Shown one piece after another: positions 52,603 to 62,883 of a stretch of DNA of 64,000 bases. The stretch spans positions 558,001 through 622,000 of the forward strand of contig JACKAE010000004.1 in NCBI GenBank assembly GCA_020635205.1, given 5' to 3'. Positions within the stretch are counted from its first letter, which is position 1. Every line of letters begins with the position of its first letter. A program made the position numbers and the translations under genes. Below the pieces are notes generated by a model. The model had not been told where the DNA came from. It made no database searches and saw only the letters and a program-made list of their open reading frames with translations. The DNA is from Ignavibacteria bacterium (GTDB taxonomy: Bacteria > Bacteroidota > Ignavibacteria > OLB7).

Positions 52603-52636
52603 GCTTTTGAATTTTGAATTTTTACTTTTGAATTCT
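52603..52636. repeat. TTTTGAATT repeat, copy d, between atpD and atpC
   Basis: CTTTTGAATTTTGAATTTTT and ACTTTTGAATTC. Similar to copies at 22328, 31455 and 32038. It splits the usually tight atpD-atpC pair. Confidence 0.55.
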
Positions 52637-52654
52637 TCCTAACCGAATTCTCTC

Positions 52655-54430
<1,776 letters not shown>

Positions 54431-55123
54431 ATGCAATTACGTTCTTTTTTCTCGTGTCTTTCACTTCTTTGTCTCGCAGGTTTCGTTCTCCCTTCATGTT
54501 CACCGAAAGAGGCGACTTTTTACTCTCGTTCTGGCGAAAATCCCCCACCCTCAACTCTGAGCCTTCAAGAATTAATCGATAAGACTCCAGACGGAGGGAC
54601 GGTATCCGTTCCAAAAGCAAAGTTCGTCCTAAAGCAGGGGCTACTTGTTGCTAACCGGAAGAACATACGCATTGAATGTGCTCCCGGCTCGCAGATTCTT
54701 GTGGATGACATCAGTGCCGACGTAATTGAAATTGTTGATTCCAAGGGTATCTCGATCAGTGGAGCCTTCCTCAGACACTTAAATCCGTTGAAGAAGTATG
54801 AATGCCACGGCGACGTGGTAAAGCTCCGAAATGCAAGTGAGGTAACTATTGAGAACTCAGAACTTGATGGGTGTGGTGCAATCGGACTATCTGCCTGGGG
54901 GAGTAGTAACATCACAGTTCAAAACTGCCTAATCGCCCACAATTCCTTTAACGCTCTCTACATTGACGGATGTGCAACAGTCCGAATAAAGGATAACGTT
55001 ATAGAAAACAATGCGAATTTGATCCAGAGCTATCGGAGTGATGACATCGAAATGTCGGGGAATGTTATCAGGAATAATGGAGGCTATTGGGATACCCCCG
55101 GAAAGGCAGGCTTGAAGAAGTAG
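54431..55123 (+). CDS. Right-handed beta-helix lipoprotein
   Basis: 230 residues with a lipoprotein signal (LAGFVLPSC, Cys23). The mature part shows repeating coils with N/D-rich turns: NIRIECAPGSQILVDD, VIEIVDSKGISISG, VVKLRNASEVTIENSELDGCG, NITVQNCLIAHNSFNALYIDG, VRIKDNVIENNANL, and IEMSGNVIRNNGG. This is the pectate-lyase/NosD type beta-solenoid. It is short for the family and no catalytic residues are obvious. Anchored in the envelope. A second lipoprotein gene follows 41 bases later. Confidence 0.8.
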   Translation: MQLRSFFSCLSLLCLAGFVLPSCSPKEATFYSRSGENPPPSTLSLQELIDKTPDGGTVSVPKAKFVLKQGLLVANRKNIRIECAPGSQILVDDISADVIEIVDSKGISISGAFLRHLNPLKKYECHGDVVKLRNASEVTIENSELDGCGAIGLSAWGSSNITVQNCLIAHNSFNALYIDGCATVRIKDNVIENNANLIQSYRSDDIEMSGNVIRNNGGYWDTPGKAGLKK

Positions 55124-55164
55124 TGCCAGAGTAGTATAAAATCAGAATTAGAGAAACAGGTGCT

Positions 55165-55581
55165 ATGCGATTACAGAACCAAAACTTTACGCTTCTAACT
55201 TGGGTGATACTCTCTACCCCACTCTTCATTACTGTCGGTTGCTCTTCTACTGAACGAGCAACTCGGAAGCCGGGTGAAGTTCAACACATCGTACTTTGCT
55301 GGCTGAAAGAACCTGGAAATACCGAGGCTCGCCAAAAGCTAATTGACGCTTCATATAAGCTGATCTCACTTCCAGGAGTTGTTAACGTCCTCGCTGGACC
55401 TCCCCTGCCAAGTGAACGACCTGTTGTTGACGACTCGTTTGACGTTGGCATCATTATGGTTCTCGAAAACAGTGATGCCCTTCAGCAATACTTGGAAAAT
55501 CCTGTACACAAAAAGGCGATTGCCGAAGTCCTTGCTCCTCTCACTGAGAGAATTCTGATTTACGATGTTGTCGTGGAGTAA
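55165..55581 (+). CDS. Dabb-family (stress-responsive A/B barrel) lipoprotein
   Basis: 138 residues with a lipoprotein signal (FITVGC, Cys26). The mature domain begins VQHIVLCWLKEPGNTEARQK and continues to LPGVVNVLAGPPLP and a DSFDVGIIMVLENSDALQQYL strand, the hallmark order of the Dabb dimeric barrel family, ending in the HKKAIAEVLAPL helix. The family occurs in stress and aromatic metabolism proteins, and its role here is unknown. It is probably co-transcribed with the preceding beta-helix lipoprotein and converges on the TPR lipoprotein. Confidence 0.8.
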   Translation: MRLQNQNFTLLTWVILSTPLFITVGCSSTERATRKPGEVQHIVLCWLKEPGNTEARQKLIDASYKLISLPGVVNVLAGPPLPSERPVVDDSFDVGIIMVLENSDALQQYLENPVHKKAIAEVLAPLTERILIYDVVVE

Positions 55582-55598
55582 CCCAATCAGTCCTCCCC

Positions 55599-57599
55599 CT
55601 ACGGCTTGTATGGCTTATCGTGTGTACGCTGGTTTCTACGCTTCATAGCCAAATCAGTCCGCGGCTCGTAGAGTGCATCATCGTACCACTTGACTTTTGT
55701 CTGAGCTGTAGTATCCTGTGCTGAGGTAGTTGTGGAAGTGATGTTCCCATTTGATGGTTGATCTAACGGAATCAACCCAGTATCTGCAGTAGTATCATTC
55801 TTGCGAGATGCCATTGCTTTTTCAACGATTGGGCGCATTGCTTTCGCTTGTTCGCTTCCGGGATAACGTTCAATCAACAGACGGTAGTAGAGAAGAGCAC
55901 TGTCGAGATTGTTCAGGTACTTCTCAAAGACCAAGCCACTTGCGTACAGAGCCATTGCCGCATATTGCGATCCAGCATGGTTTCTGTGAACTCCAGCAAA
56001 CATTTCGAGCGCTCCACGATAATCACTCCCACTGTTTACCATCCTCAACCCACTTACGTAGTCACGCTTCGCCGGATCGGGAACCCAATCGGAGCTATAT
56101 CCAAGTCGCTTCCGTGCCTCATGGGCATAATCGTTGTCACCGTAGTTTCTTGCCAATAGGTTCAGCAGCGAGTCAGCCTCGACACCATTCCCTCTACGCC
56201 GAACAAATTCAGAAAGGGCATAGAGTGCCCGCGCCCCCTCCTCACTCCCTTCCGGAGCCCACCGGAATGCTTGACTGTAGTGGTAGTATGTTGAGTCCGA
56301 GATGCTGTAGTTGTTAAAGAACCGTGCGATGTTATAGTGAGAGCGAGTGGCTATTAGGCCAAGAGAGTCAGGAAAAGGGATAAGCTGGATTCGTGTTGCG
56401 TCAGTTGCGCGCGCTTTCTCCTCTCGATAATAGTTAATCCAAATTGAGTATTGCCTGGCTCTTTTGGAGTAGGGAGATTTTGCCGAGGCCACTTTAGAGA
56501 AGTTTATGCCAGCAATATCGTAGTCTCCAGCTTTAAAGGATCGCACACCGCGCTCATAGATTCCATAGAGAGCATAGTCCCCCGCGTTGAGTGAATCCAA
56601 TTCCTTCACCAGTGCCGGATCGAACGATGTCAGCTTATTGCGGTCTGCATTTAAGCTCATTCGCTCAACTTCAATAAGTCCAAGCCAATTAGCATAGTCT
56701 TTTTCTTCAGCAAGTTCATCGAGTTGGGCTGCTGCCTCATCATATCTGCCGGCAGCCCTGAGAGCTACCCCCTTCTGCAATCCCGCCTCGAAAGCTGTCA
56801 CAGGGTCGGGATCATACTCTTCAACTTTGTCGAATGCTTCGATTGCCTCCTCGAAACGTCCGGCACGGAAGAGAACAACACCGATCTCGGTCTGCCAGCG
56901 TGCTTGCTCCTCTTCATTATCGCTCAACACTATTGCCCGTTCATATGGCTTGATTGCCTGAGTTGTTTCCCCTTGCGCCATTTGGACATCGGCATTTAAT
57001 CGGAATGCCTCGGTGAGAATATCTGCACGCTTGAACCGAAACGCAATGTCTACAGTTTTCGAGAGCATCTCTTCAGCCTCCTCAACTCTCCCCTGCTCCA
57101 GCATATCCATGGCAATCATTAAGTGGGCGTCAGGACTCCACTTACTGTCGGGAAAATTCTCGATTAACTGGCGTGCTTCTTCTTGGGATTGATACCACTC
57201 CCTCATGTAGAAGTAAGCCTTCGACATGTAGTAGATGGCGTCGTCTACATAATCACTCTTATCCTGATAGCTTAGGAGCATCGATCCCTTCAGGATAATT
57301 GAATCGAGCTTCATTCGATTGGCACGCACTTCCTCAGGATCGAACGTTTTACGGTTCAGGTGATCGCTGTAGAATTCCTCCCCACCTGTGTCATCGAATG
57401 GAATGATATATCGTGGTTTTGGAGCCTCTTGCTGGTCACGGACGTAGTCAACTTCATCTTCAACTTCGGCCATAATCCGTTCAATATTCCAGAACCGATT
57501 GTAGTAGGTGGTGAAGTTACGGTATGGCTGGCACGAGGAGAGAAGAGCCGCTCCCGCCAGAATTGAAAAGACGAATATGCTGTAGTTGGTTCGATTCAT
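55599..57599 (-). CDS. TPR-repeat lipoprotein, possibly SprE/PorW-like
   Basis: 666 residues with a lipoprotein signal (GAALLSSC, Cys23) directly followed by FTTYYNRFWNIERIM, a pattern similar to the start of SprE/PorW, a T9SS accessory TPR lipoprotein. Many degenerate TPR units follow (AKSWSPDAHLM..., EAIEAFDKVEEYDPDP, YDEAAAQLDELAEEKDY, GALEMFAGVHRNHAGSQYAAM and others) to near residue 600, then a Thr-rich and basic tail. Three T9SS cargo proteins in this window make the SprE reading attractive, but the identity is an inference from the N-terminal motif. Upstream of it lies dnaG on the same strand. Confidence 0.65.
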   Translation of the reverse strand: MNRTNYSIFVFSILAGAALLSSCQPYRNFTTYYNRFWNIERIMAEVEDEVDYVRDQQEAPKPRYIIPFDDTGGEEFYSDHLNRKTFDPEEVRANRMKLDSIILKGSMLLSYQDKSDYVDDAIYYMSKAYFYMREWYQSQEEARQLIENFPDSKWSPDAHLMIAMDMLEQGRVEEAEEMLSKTVDIAFRFKRADILTEAFRLNADVQMAQGETTQAIKPYERAIVLSDNEEEQARWQTEIGVVLFRAGRFEEAIEAFDKVEEYDPDPVTAFEAGLQKGVALRAAGRYDEAAAQLDELAEEKDYANWLGLIEVERMSLNADRNKLTSFDPALVKELDSLNAGDYALYGIYERGVRSFKAGDYDIAGINFSKVASAKSPYSKRARQYSIWINYYREEKARATDATRIQLIPFPDSLGLIATRSHYNIARFFNNYSISDSTYYHYSQAFRWAPEGSEEGARALYALSEFVRRRGNGVEADSLLNLLARNYGDNDYAHEARKRLGYSSDWVPDPAKRDYVSGLRMVNSGSDYRGALEMFAGVHRNHAGSQYAAMALYASGLVFEKYLNNLDSALLYYRLLIERYPGSEQAKAMRPIVEKAMASRKNDTTADTGLIPLDQPSNGNITSTTTSAQDTTAQTKVKWYDDALYEPRTDLAMKRRNQRTHDKPYKP

Positions 57600-57745
57600 A
57601 CCTGAAATCTATACTGATGGGGAGTCTCTGTCAAGCCATTTTCTGTTCCCCTAAATTTCCGTTGTCTGTTATGGCCGACACAAATGACGAGCACATCCTC
57701 CCGACGTGACAATGAGGGGTGGAGTGCACTGCTAAAACTGTTTAG

Positions 57746-59638
57746 TCAGACTGAACTGACAAGGCTCTGCAATTTGTGCAATTCGTTGTTGAGTTCTTGA
57801 ATTCGCTTTAACACCTGCTCCAAATCTTCCTCTGACAACTCTGGATCCAACAGCTTTTTCTGTTGGTCGGCATACTCTGCCTCGAGTGCCTCTTGGTGCA
57901 TTCTGGCAATGCAGTCGCGAGCAATTTTGAATGGATCGGGATCACGCAACTCTGGCTCAGCCGAGTGCCACCAATCTGATAACGTTTCGCGCTCAACAGC
58001 AAACGACGTGATAAAGTTTCGGAGCGGATCATCCAGCTCTTCCAACGCAATATCGTCTAACGCAAAGGAACTTTGGTTGACGTAGTAGGCTAAAATCAGG
58101 TCCACATAGCGCCGGAGCAGAGGATGGCGGAAATTGTCCGGCTCAATGTGAGCAAAAATCGCCTCCAGAAGCTGTCGATCTCCTGAACTGAGCACCTGCA
58201 CCAAGCGAAGCTCCGCCGAAGGGAATTCCATCTCCGCAACTCCACCCTTCGAGAACTTGACAATCTCAGTTGTTGGCGTCTCAGCCTCAACTTTCGCACC
58301 CTCAGGCGACCTCGGTGTCGCCCTCTGGCTCATCCTACTTGCCTCACCGGTTGCCCTCTCAAGTTCACGGAACATCAACCCTTCGCTGATGTGGTAGTCG
58401 GTCGCGATCTTGTTCACGAACAATTCGCGCCGGAGCTTATCAGGTATCAGGGCAATCGAAGCAACTAATGAGCGGATGGCGTCGGCTTGCCTGTCTGGTG
58501 AGTCAAAATCTCCTCTGTTCTTCTTGATGCGAGCCAAGAAATCGAGAAAAGGACGTGCATCTTTGATTCGATTCCGAAACTCATCTGCTCCGTAAGTTCT
58601 GATGAACGTGTCGGGATCTTCGCCATCGGGAAGTCTTGCTACCGAAACATCGATGCCGCCAGCTATCAGAACGTCGATTCCTCGCTCGGTTGCCCTCTCC
58701 CCAGCTTCATCGCTGTCGAAGATCAAGACAGCATGGTTCGTGTAGCGGGAGATCAAACTTGCATGTTCGCGAGCGATAGCTGTACCGCAAGTTGCAACTG
58801 CTGTGGTGATTCCCTCCTGGTGTAGAGAAATCACGTCGGCATATCCCTCCACAAAAAGAGCATAGTCTTCCTTGCGTATGCTCTCTTTTGCCTGAAAGAG
58901 TCCGTAGAGAACTCGACTCTTGTTGTAGATTGGCGATTCAGGAGAGTTGATATACTTCGGCTGATCTGGATCGTCGTTCATCCGACGTGCTCCAAAGCCA
59001 ACCAATCGCCCGGTAGCTTCAAAGATTGGGAAGAGTGCCCGTCCCCTGAAACGATCGTAGTAGCCGGCCTTTCCCGACCGCTTGATAATGAGTCCGGCCT
59101 TTTCCAGCTCTTCCGGTTCGTAGCCCGACCCACTCAATTCTCCGAGCAACCAGTCCCAACTGTCGGGAGCATATCCCAGCCCAAACCTGTTAATTGTCTC
59201 GTCGCTAAACCCCCTCCCCCGAAAGTAGGCGAGAGCATTCTCCCCCTCGTCAGAGCGGAGCACTTGATGAAAACGGCGGGCAGCATCTTTGGTGGCGGCA
59301 ACAAGTCGTTCGCGTTCCCCTTGCTCCTTACTCTGCACCTTCTCCTCAGGAACCTCAATGCCGAGTTGTCCTGCCAGGTTCCGAACAGTCTCCGGGAAAG
59401 TCCAACCATTCCGCTTCATTAGGAATGTGAAGACGTTCCCCCCTTCTCCGCAAGAAAAGCATTTGAAGATTCCCTTCACCGGCTCCACGTGCATCGAGGG
59501 ACGCTTATCGTCGTGGAAAGGACAGAGACCAGTCCAGTTTTTCCCAGTCTTCCGCAAGCGGACATAGTCGCTAATCACGTCGACGATATTCGCCTCGGAC
59601 TTGACGCGGTCAATTATTTCATCTGTGATCTGGGACAT
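57746..59638 (-). CDS. dnaG: DNA primase DnaG
   Basis: 630 residues, normal length. CHC2-type zinc site C39-x2-H42 ... C60-x2-C63 in CPFHDDKRPSMH and KCFSCGEGG; catalytic core from about residue 115 with FRGRGF and LGYAPDSWDWLL; TOPRIM with FVEGYADVISLH and VLIFDSDEAGERA; C-terminal helicase-binding domain. It makes RNA primers for lagging-strand replication. Not next to rpoD or rpsU here. Neighbours are dcd upstream after a repeat and the TPR lipoprotein downstream. Confidence 0.96.
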   Translation of the reverse strand: MSQITDEIIDRVKSEANIVDVISDYVRLRKTGKNWTGLCPFHDDKRPSMHVEPVKGIFKCFSCGEGGNVFTFLMKRNGWTFPETVRNLAGQLGIEVPEEKVQSKEQGERERLVAATKDAARRFHQVLRSDEGENALAYFRGRGFSDETINRFGLGYAPDSWDWLLGELSGSGYEPEELEKAGLIIKRSGKAGYYDRFRGRALFPIFEATGRLVGFGARRMNDDPDQPKYINSPESPIYNKSRVLYGLFQAKESIRKEDYALFVEGYADVISLHQEGITTAVATCGTAIAREHASLISRYTNHAVLIFDSDEAGERATERGIDVLIAGGIDVSVARLPDGEDPDTFIRTYGADEFRNRIKDARPFLDFLARIKKNRGDFDSPDRQADAIRSLVASIALIPDKLRRELFVNKIATDYHISEGLMFRELERATGEASRMSQRATPRSPEGAKVEAETPTTEIVKFSKGGVAEMEFPSAELRLVQVLSSGDRQLLEAIFAHIEPDNFRHPLLRRYVDLILAYYVNQSSFALDDIALEELDDPLRNFITSFAVERETLSDWWHSAEPELRDPDPFKIARDCIARMHQEALEAEYADQQKKLLDPELSEEDLEQVLKRIQELNNELHKLQSLVSSV

Positions 59639-59645
59639 TCACATT

Positions 59646-59700
59646 TCTTTGTGCTTCTTTGTGTTCTCGGTGACTTTGCGTTGAGATTTACGGCAAAGAG
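59646..59700. repeat. CTTTGTG/CTTTGCG-type repeat between dcd and dnaG
   Basis: TTCTTTGTGCTTCTTTGTG ... GACTTTGCGTTGAGATTTAC, related to the copies at 2879, 9486, 22271 and 34275, more diverged. Confidence 0.45.
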
Positions 59701-59728
59701 ACCAAGAACAGAAAGGTTGACCAAGCTC

Positions 59729-60307
59729 TTAAGCTTGATTTGTCTCTTTCTCGATCTCCACAAACAGCTTGTCCTCGAAGTTCTTCCACATCATCGACTC
59801 CTTCGGCTTGTCGGAACGTTCGGTATACTTCGCACTCTCCTTCCGGTTGTAGGGAATCTCAACATCACCATCGGTGGTGAAGTAGATAAGCTGGCCAATC
59901 GGCATACCTGCATAGACGCGAATCGGTTGCTTCACGGAAATCTCAAGCGTCCAGTAATTGCAAAACCCAACATCTCCTTTGCCAGCCGTGGCGTGGATGT
60001 CGATACCGAGACGCCCAATCGAGCTTTTCCCTTCGAGAAAGGGGACGTGCTTGTGCGACTCGGTATATTCAACCGTAACGCCCAGATAGAAACGCTCAGG
60101 AGTGAGAACAAAACCTTCTTGAGGGATCTCGAACGTAGTGATCGTGTTCTGCTTTCGAGCGTCAAGTATCTCAGCATCGTAGGTTGCAAGCCACCGTCCG
60201 AGGTGAACATCATAACTGTTTGTCCCAAGAGCAGAACGGCGGTATGGCTCGATGACAATTTCGCCACTCTCAATAGCGGCCAGAATTTCTTTGTCGGTTA
60301 GAATCAC
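59729..60307 (-). CDS. dcd: dCTP deaminase (Dcd family)
   Basis: 192 residues with a GTG start (MILTDKEILAAIESGEI). Family core EGKSSIGRLGIDIHATAGKG at residues 92-111; catalytic Glu candidate E122 in YWTLEISV; GMPIGQLIYF near 134-143 and a C-terminal lid with YTERSDKP. It deaminates dCTP to dUTP, possibly with dUTPase activity in some members. EGKSS replaces the more usual EGRSS. It precedes dnaG, separated only by a repeat-rich 90 bases, so both serve DNA synthesis. Confidence 0.93.
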   Translation of the reverse strand: MILTDKEILAAIESGEIVIEPYRRSALGTNSYDVHLGRWLATYDAEILDARKQNTITTFEIPQEGFVLTPERFYLGVTVEYTESHKHVPFLEGKSSIGRLGIDIHATAGKGDVGFCNYWTLEISVKQPIRVYAGMPIGQLIYFTTDGDVEIPYNRKESAKYTERSDKPKESMMWKNFEDKLFVEIEKETNQA

Positions 60308-60391
60308 GGATGTGTCTGTTTCGTTGTTGTGCGTTCAAATGAATTTGCCAGAAAGATAACGAGGTTCGGGGAAGTTCAAGGGCTGAAAAGA

Positions 60392-60426
60392 GAACGGGTG
60401 ATCAGTTTGATGCCGATCACCCGTTC
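60392..60426 (-). terminator. Terminator of the M48 protease gene
   Basis: Perfect 12-bp stem GAACGGGTGATC/GATCACCCGTTC with an 11-base loop; on the minus strand it is followed by TCTCTTTTC, a weak T run. Confidence 0.7.
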
Positions 60427-60444
60427 GAGCATGATTCACACTAC

Positions 60445-61905
60445 TCAATCAACTTGCTTCAGGTATGTGCCTTGTGGTACTTGCTGGCTAACATCCTTTT
60501 GATTCAGAATTGCCAGTGACAGGATATCCATTCCCGCACCAGAATTAGGCGTTACAAGTGAGCTGAAGGTAGTTGTCTGCGAGGCTTGAAAGATATCGAG
60601 TTGATATGGCTGCACCGCAAGAATCGAAGCATTTGTCAACGTCTCAAAACTTCTCTCAGTTGCCTCGAATGTGTTGGCATAGGTGTTGAAGCGACCAATA
60701 TCGGTATAACCGTGGAAGATGTAGACGTTTGGACTCTTCTCAATAAAGTAGCTGAGAACCGACAACGTCCCCCCATCATCTGAAGTCACCGTTGTCCGAA
60801 GCCGAATGGCCGGGAAGCCACCAACAGTTACTGTCATTCTCTCAAGCGTTTGGATTCCTTGCTGATTGCGGAATGCGTCGGCTGCCGCTGTAGCACTCGA
60901 CTCGGAAGCAGTGGTAAAGACTATTACGGCATCTTCCTGCGGTGAAACCATTTGGACCTGGGTAGCAAAGTTGCCTACTTGCCATCCGCTCGGGACTGAG
61001 AACTGGAACTGTAAGTCTGGATGATAGAATGTGCTGTTCTGCACAAATCCATGACGTGGATTCTGGCCAAACACCATGTTGTTGATTCGAGGGAGGTAGA
61101 CCTCTGGGTTTACTCCAGTAAGTCCGCCACCTACCGCAGCCTTCCACTCTGCCGCCTTCTGGGTAATGTTCTCTTCACGGTCAGCCGGATCAGGGTGCGT
61201 GCTTGTCCAGGTTGGAATTGCAGTTCCTGATTGCTCCTGCAACCGCTGCAACGTCACGAAAAACTCAGCCCCCTCGGCTGCCTCATACCCTGCAAGCGTT
61301 GCATACTTTACGCCGAGCGTGTCCGATTGCGACTCGTTGTCGCGACTGTACGAGAGGAAAAGAAGCTGGAGGCCCGTCTGTGCAGCACCGAGGAATGGAC
61401 GAACATCTTCGAAGAGAGCACCACCGATTGCGAGGCCGACGTTTGCGAGAATTGAACTGGTATACTGTTTGGCTGAGTGATTTGCGGCAACGTGCCCAAC
61501 TTCGTGCCCCAACACCATCGCAAGCTGCGCATCGTTTTGCAGGTAGGCGAGCAACCCACGCGTAACGTAAATGTATCCTCCGGGGAGTGCAAAGGCATTG
61601 ATTACCTCCGTATCGAGAACTCGGAATGTGTAGGTAAAGCGTGTGTCGTTGCTCTGCGCCTGCACCTCCTTACCAATCCGTTCTACCCAGCTTTGAATTG
61701 CGTCATCATTGTATTCCCCAAACTCGGCGACAATCTGCGCATCGGCTTCAGCACCAAGTTGGCGTTGTTCTTCTGTTGAGAGGAGAAGGAATTCATTTTC
61801 TCCAGTGGCGGGGTTTGTTTCGCAGCCAGAAATGCCAACAATAAATGGTGCGAGAATGAAGAGGAGAAGGAGTGATTGCAGACGATTGACTTGTATCGGT
61901 ATCAT
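60445..61905 (-). CDS. M48-family zinc metalloprotease lipoprotein
   Basis: 486 residues with lipoprotein signal (FIVGISGC, Cys28) followed by ETNPATGENEF, typical of BepA/LoiP-like proteins. Zinc motif H134-E-V-G-H138 in VLGHEVGHVAANH, third ligand region near YSRDNESQSDTLGVKYA. After the protease domain (to about residue 270) is a beta-rich extension of about 200 residues (FYHPDLQFQFSVPSGWQVGN onward), found in several periplasmic M48 proteins. Role: turnover or assembly of outer-membrane proteins, by family analogy. Divergent from the IolB-like gene. Confidence 0.9.
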   Translation of the reverse strand: MIPIQVNRLQSLLLLFILAPFIVGISGCETNPATGENEFLLLSTEEQRQLGAEADAQIVAEFGEYNDDAIQSWVERIGKEVQAQSNDTRFTYTFRVLDTEVINAFALPGGYIYVTRGLLAYLQNDAQLAMVLGHEVGHVAANHSAKQYTSSILANVGLAIGGALFEDVRPFLGAAQTGLQLLFLSYSRDNESQSDTLGVKYATLAGYEAAEGAEFFVTLQRLQEQSGTAIPTWTSTHPDPADREENITQKAAEWKAAVGGGLTGVNPEVYLPRINNMVFGQNPRHGFVQNSTFYHPDLQFQFSVPSGWQVGNFATQVQMVSPQEDAVIVFTTASESSATAAADAFRNQQGIQTLERMTVTVGGFPAIRLRTTVTSDDGGTLSVLSYFIEKSPNVYIFHGYTDIGRFNTYANTFEATERSFETLTNASILAVQPYQLDIFQASQTTTFSSLVTPNSGAGMDILSLAILNQKDVSQQVPQGTYLKQVD

Positions 61906-61915
61906 GGCTCTTCAA

Positions 61916-61952
61916 TTTTTGATTCAACTAACTTTTGACTTCCCTATATTTC
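61916..61952 (+). promoter_or_regulatory. Possible promoter of the IolB-like gene
   Basis: TTTTTG (61916-61921), 23-base spacer, TATATTTC (61945-61952). Both boxes are near-matches and the spacer is longer than the 20 seen elsewhere, so support is weak. Confidence 0.28.
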
Positions 61953-61982
61953 ACCAACGCAATAACGTTTTTCTAATCAATA

Positions 61983-62789
61983 ATGGTTCCAGTGGACATG
62001 AGTGATCACAAATGGCTTATCCGAAACACCGCATCAAAAAAGGGACGGAACATCTCTGTCACTCCAGAGAACAGCGACTTCAAATATATCTCAGCCGGAC
62101 GAATCATCCTCGATGAATCGGTTTCATCGATTACAGCAACCAACGAAGGGGCAGAAACGGTACTCCTCGTCCTGAAAGGAACAGGAAATATACGAGTTGG
62201 GGATCAGAATTACAGTCTACAAAAGTTTGATGGGGTCTACATCCCTCGCGATGTAGAATTCTCTGTTTCTACTGAGAGTGAACTTGACATCTTTGAGGGG
62301 AACGCACCAACCGACGTAGATGCCCCACCCGCCCACGTCAGATTCGACGACATTAAAGATCAAGAGGGAATGTACTTGAAGGTAGGAACCGAGCCTGCAT
62401 ATCGTGACATCTACAAGGTCATTGCCGAAAATGTGGAGGGGGGGAAACTCCTGACCGGCGTCACTCTCTCAAAACCAGGAAACTGGACAAGTTGGCCACC
62501 ACACGAACATGCCGCTACCCAAGAAGAACTCTATCTCTTCTTCGACATCCCCTCTCCCGGCTTTGCCACTCAGTTCATCTACACCCAACTGGAAAACCCA
62601 GAGTTTGTGCAACCAGTCTACGCCGACGATGCTGTGGTTATCGTGAAGGGCTACCATCCAAACATTGCTGCCCCCGGTTTCCCCTGTAACTTTGCCTGGC
62701 TCCTCTGTTCTCTCGAGGATAAAACGTGGAGAAAAGTTGGGGGCGTAAACGTGCAACCGGAGTTTATGATGGAGACTGGGTTAAAGTAA
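61983..62789 (+). CDS. 5-deoxy-glucuronate isomerase-like cupin (IolB family)
   Basis: 268 residues; the ATG at 61983 is used, and a second ATG at 61998 is equally possible. Bicupin with an N-terminal domain (about 20-110) and a C-terminal domain carrying the IolB-type zinc motif WPPHEHAATQEELYLFFD (His, His, Glu) and a late His in VIVKGYHPNIAAPGFP. IolB isomerises 5-deoxy-glucuronate in inositol breakdown. No other iol gene is in the window, so the substrate may differ. A hairpin follows the gene. Confidence 0.75.
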   Translation: MVPVDMSDHKWLIRNTASKKGRNISVTPENSDFKYISAGRIILDESVSSITATNEGAETVLLVLKGTGNIRVGDQNYSLQKFDGVYIPRDVEFSVSTESELDIFEGNAPTDVDAPPAHVRFDDIKDQEGMYLKVGTEPAYRDIYKVIAENVEGGKLLTGVTLSKPGNWTSWPPHEHAATQEELYLFFDIPSPGFATQFIYTQLENPEFVQPVYADDAVVIVKGYHPNIAAPGFPCNFAWLLCSLEDKTWRKVGGVNVQPEFMMETGLK

Positions 62790-62842
62790 CGAGTGAGGTG
62801 AATTGGCTGAACGGCTTTTAAGTACAAAAGCAAACGAAGGAT

Positions 62843-62875
62843 AAGGGACAACCGAGTTTCTCTCAGTTGTCCCTT
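62843..62875 (+). terminator. Terminator-like hairpin between convergent genes
   Basis: 10-bp stem AAGGGACAAC/GTTGTCCCTT with further pairing inside the loop; short T-rich tail (CTTCACACTC). Placed between the IolB-like gene and the minus-strand gene. Confidence 0.65.
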
Positions 62876-62883
62876 CTTCACAC

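Noticed and set aside
59489..60301. 270-codon plus-strand open frame over the dnaG start and dcd
   Set aside because: Antisense to two well-supported genes and spans the intergenic repeat; no domain features.
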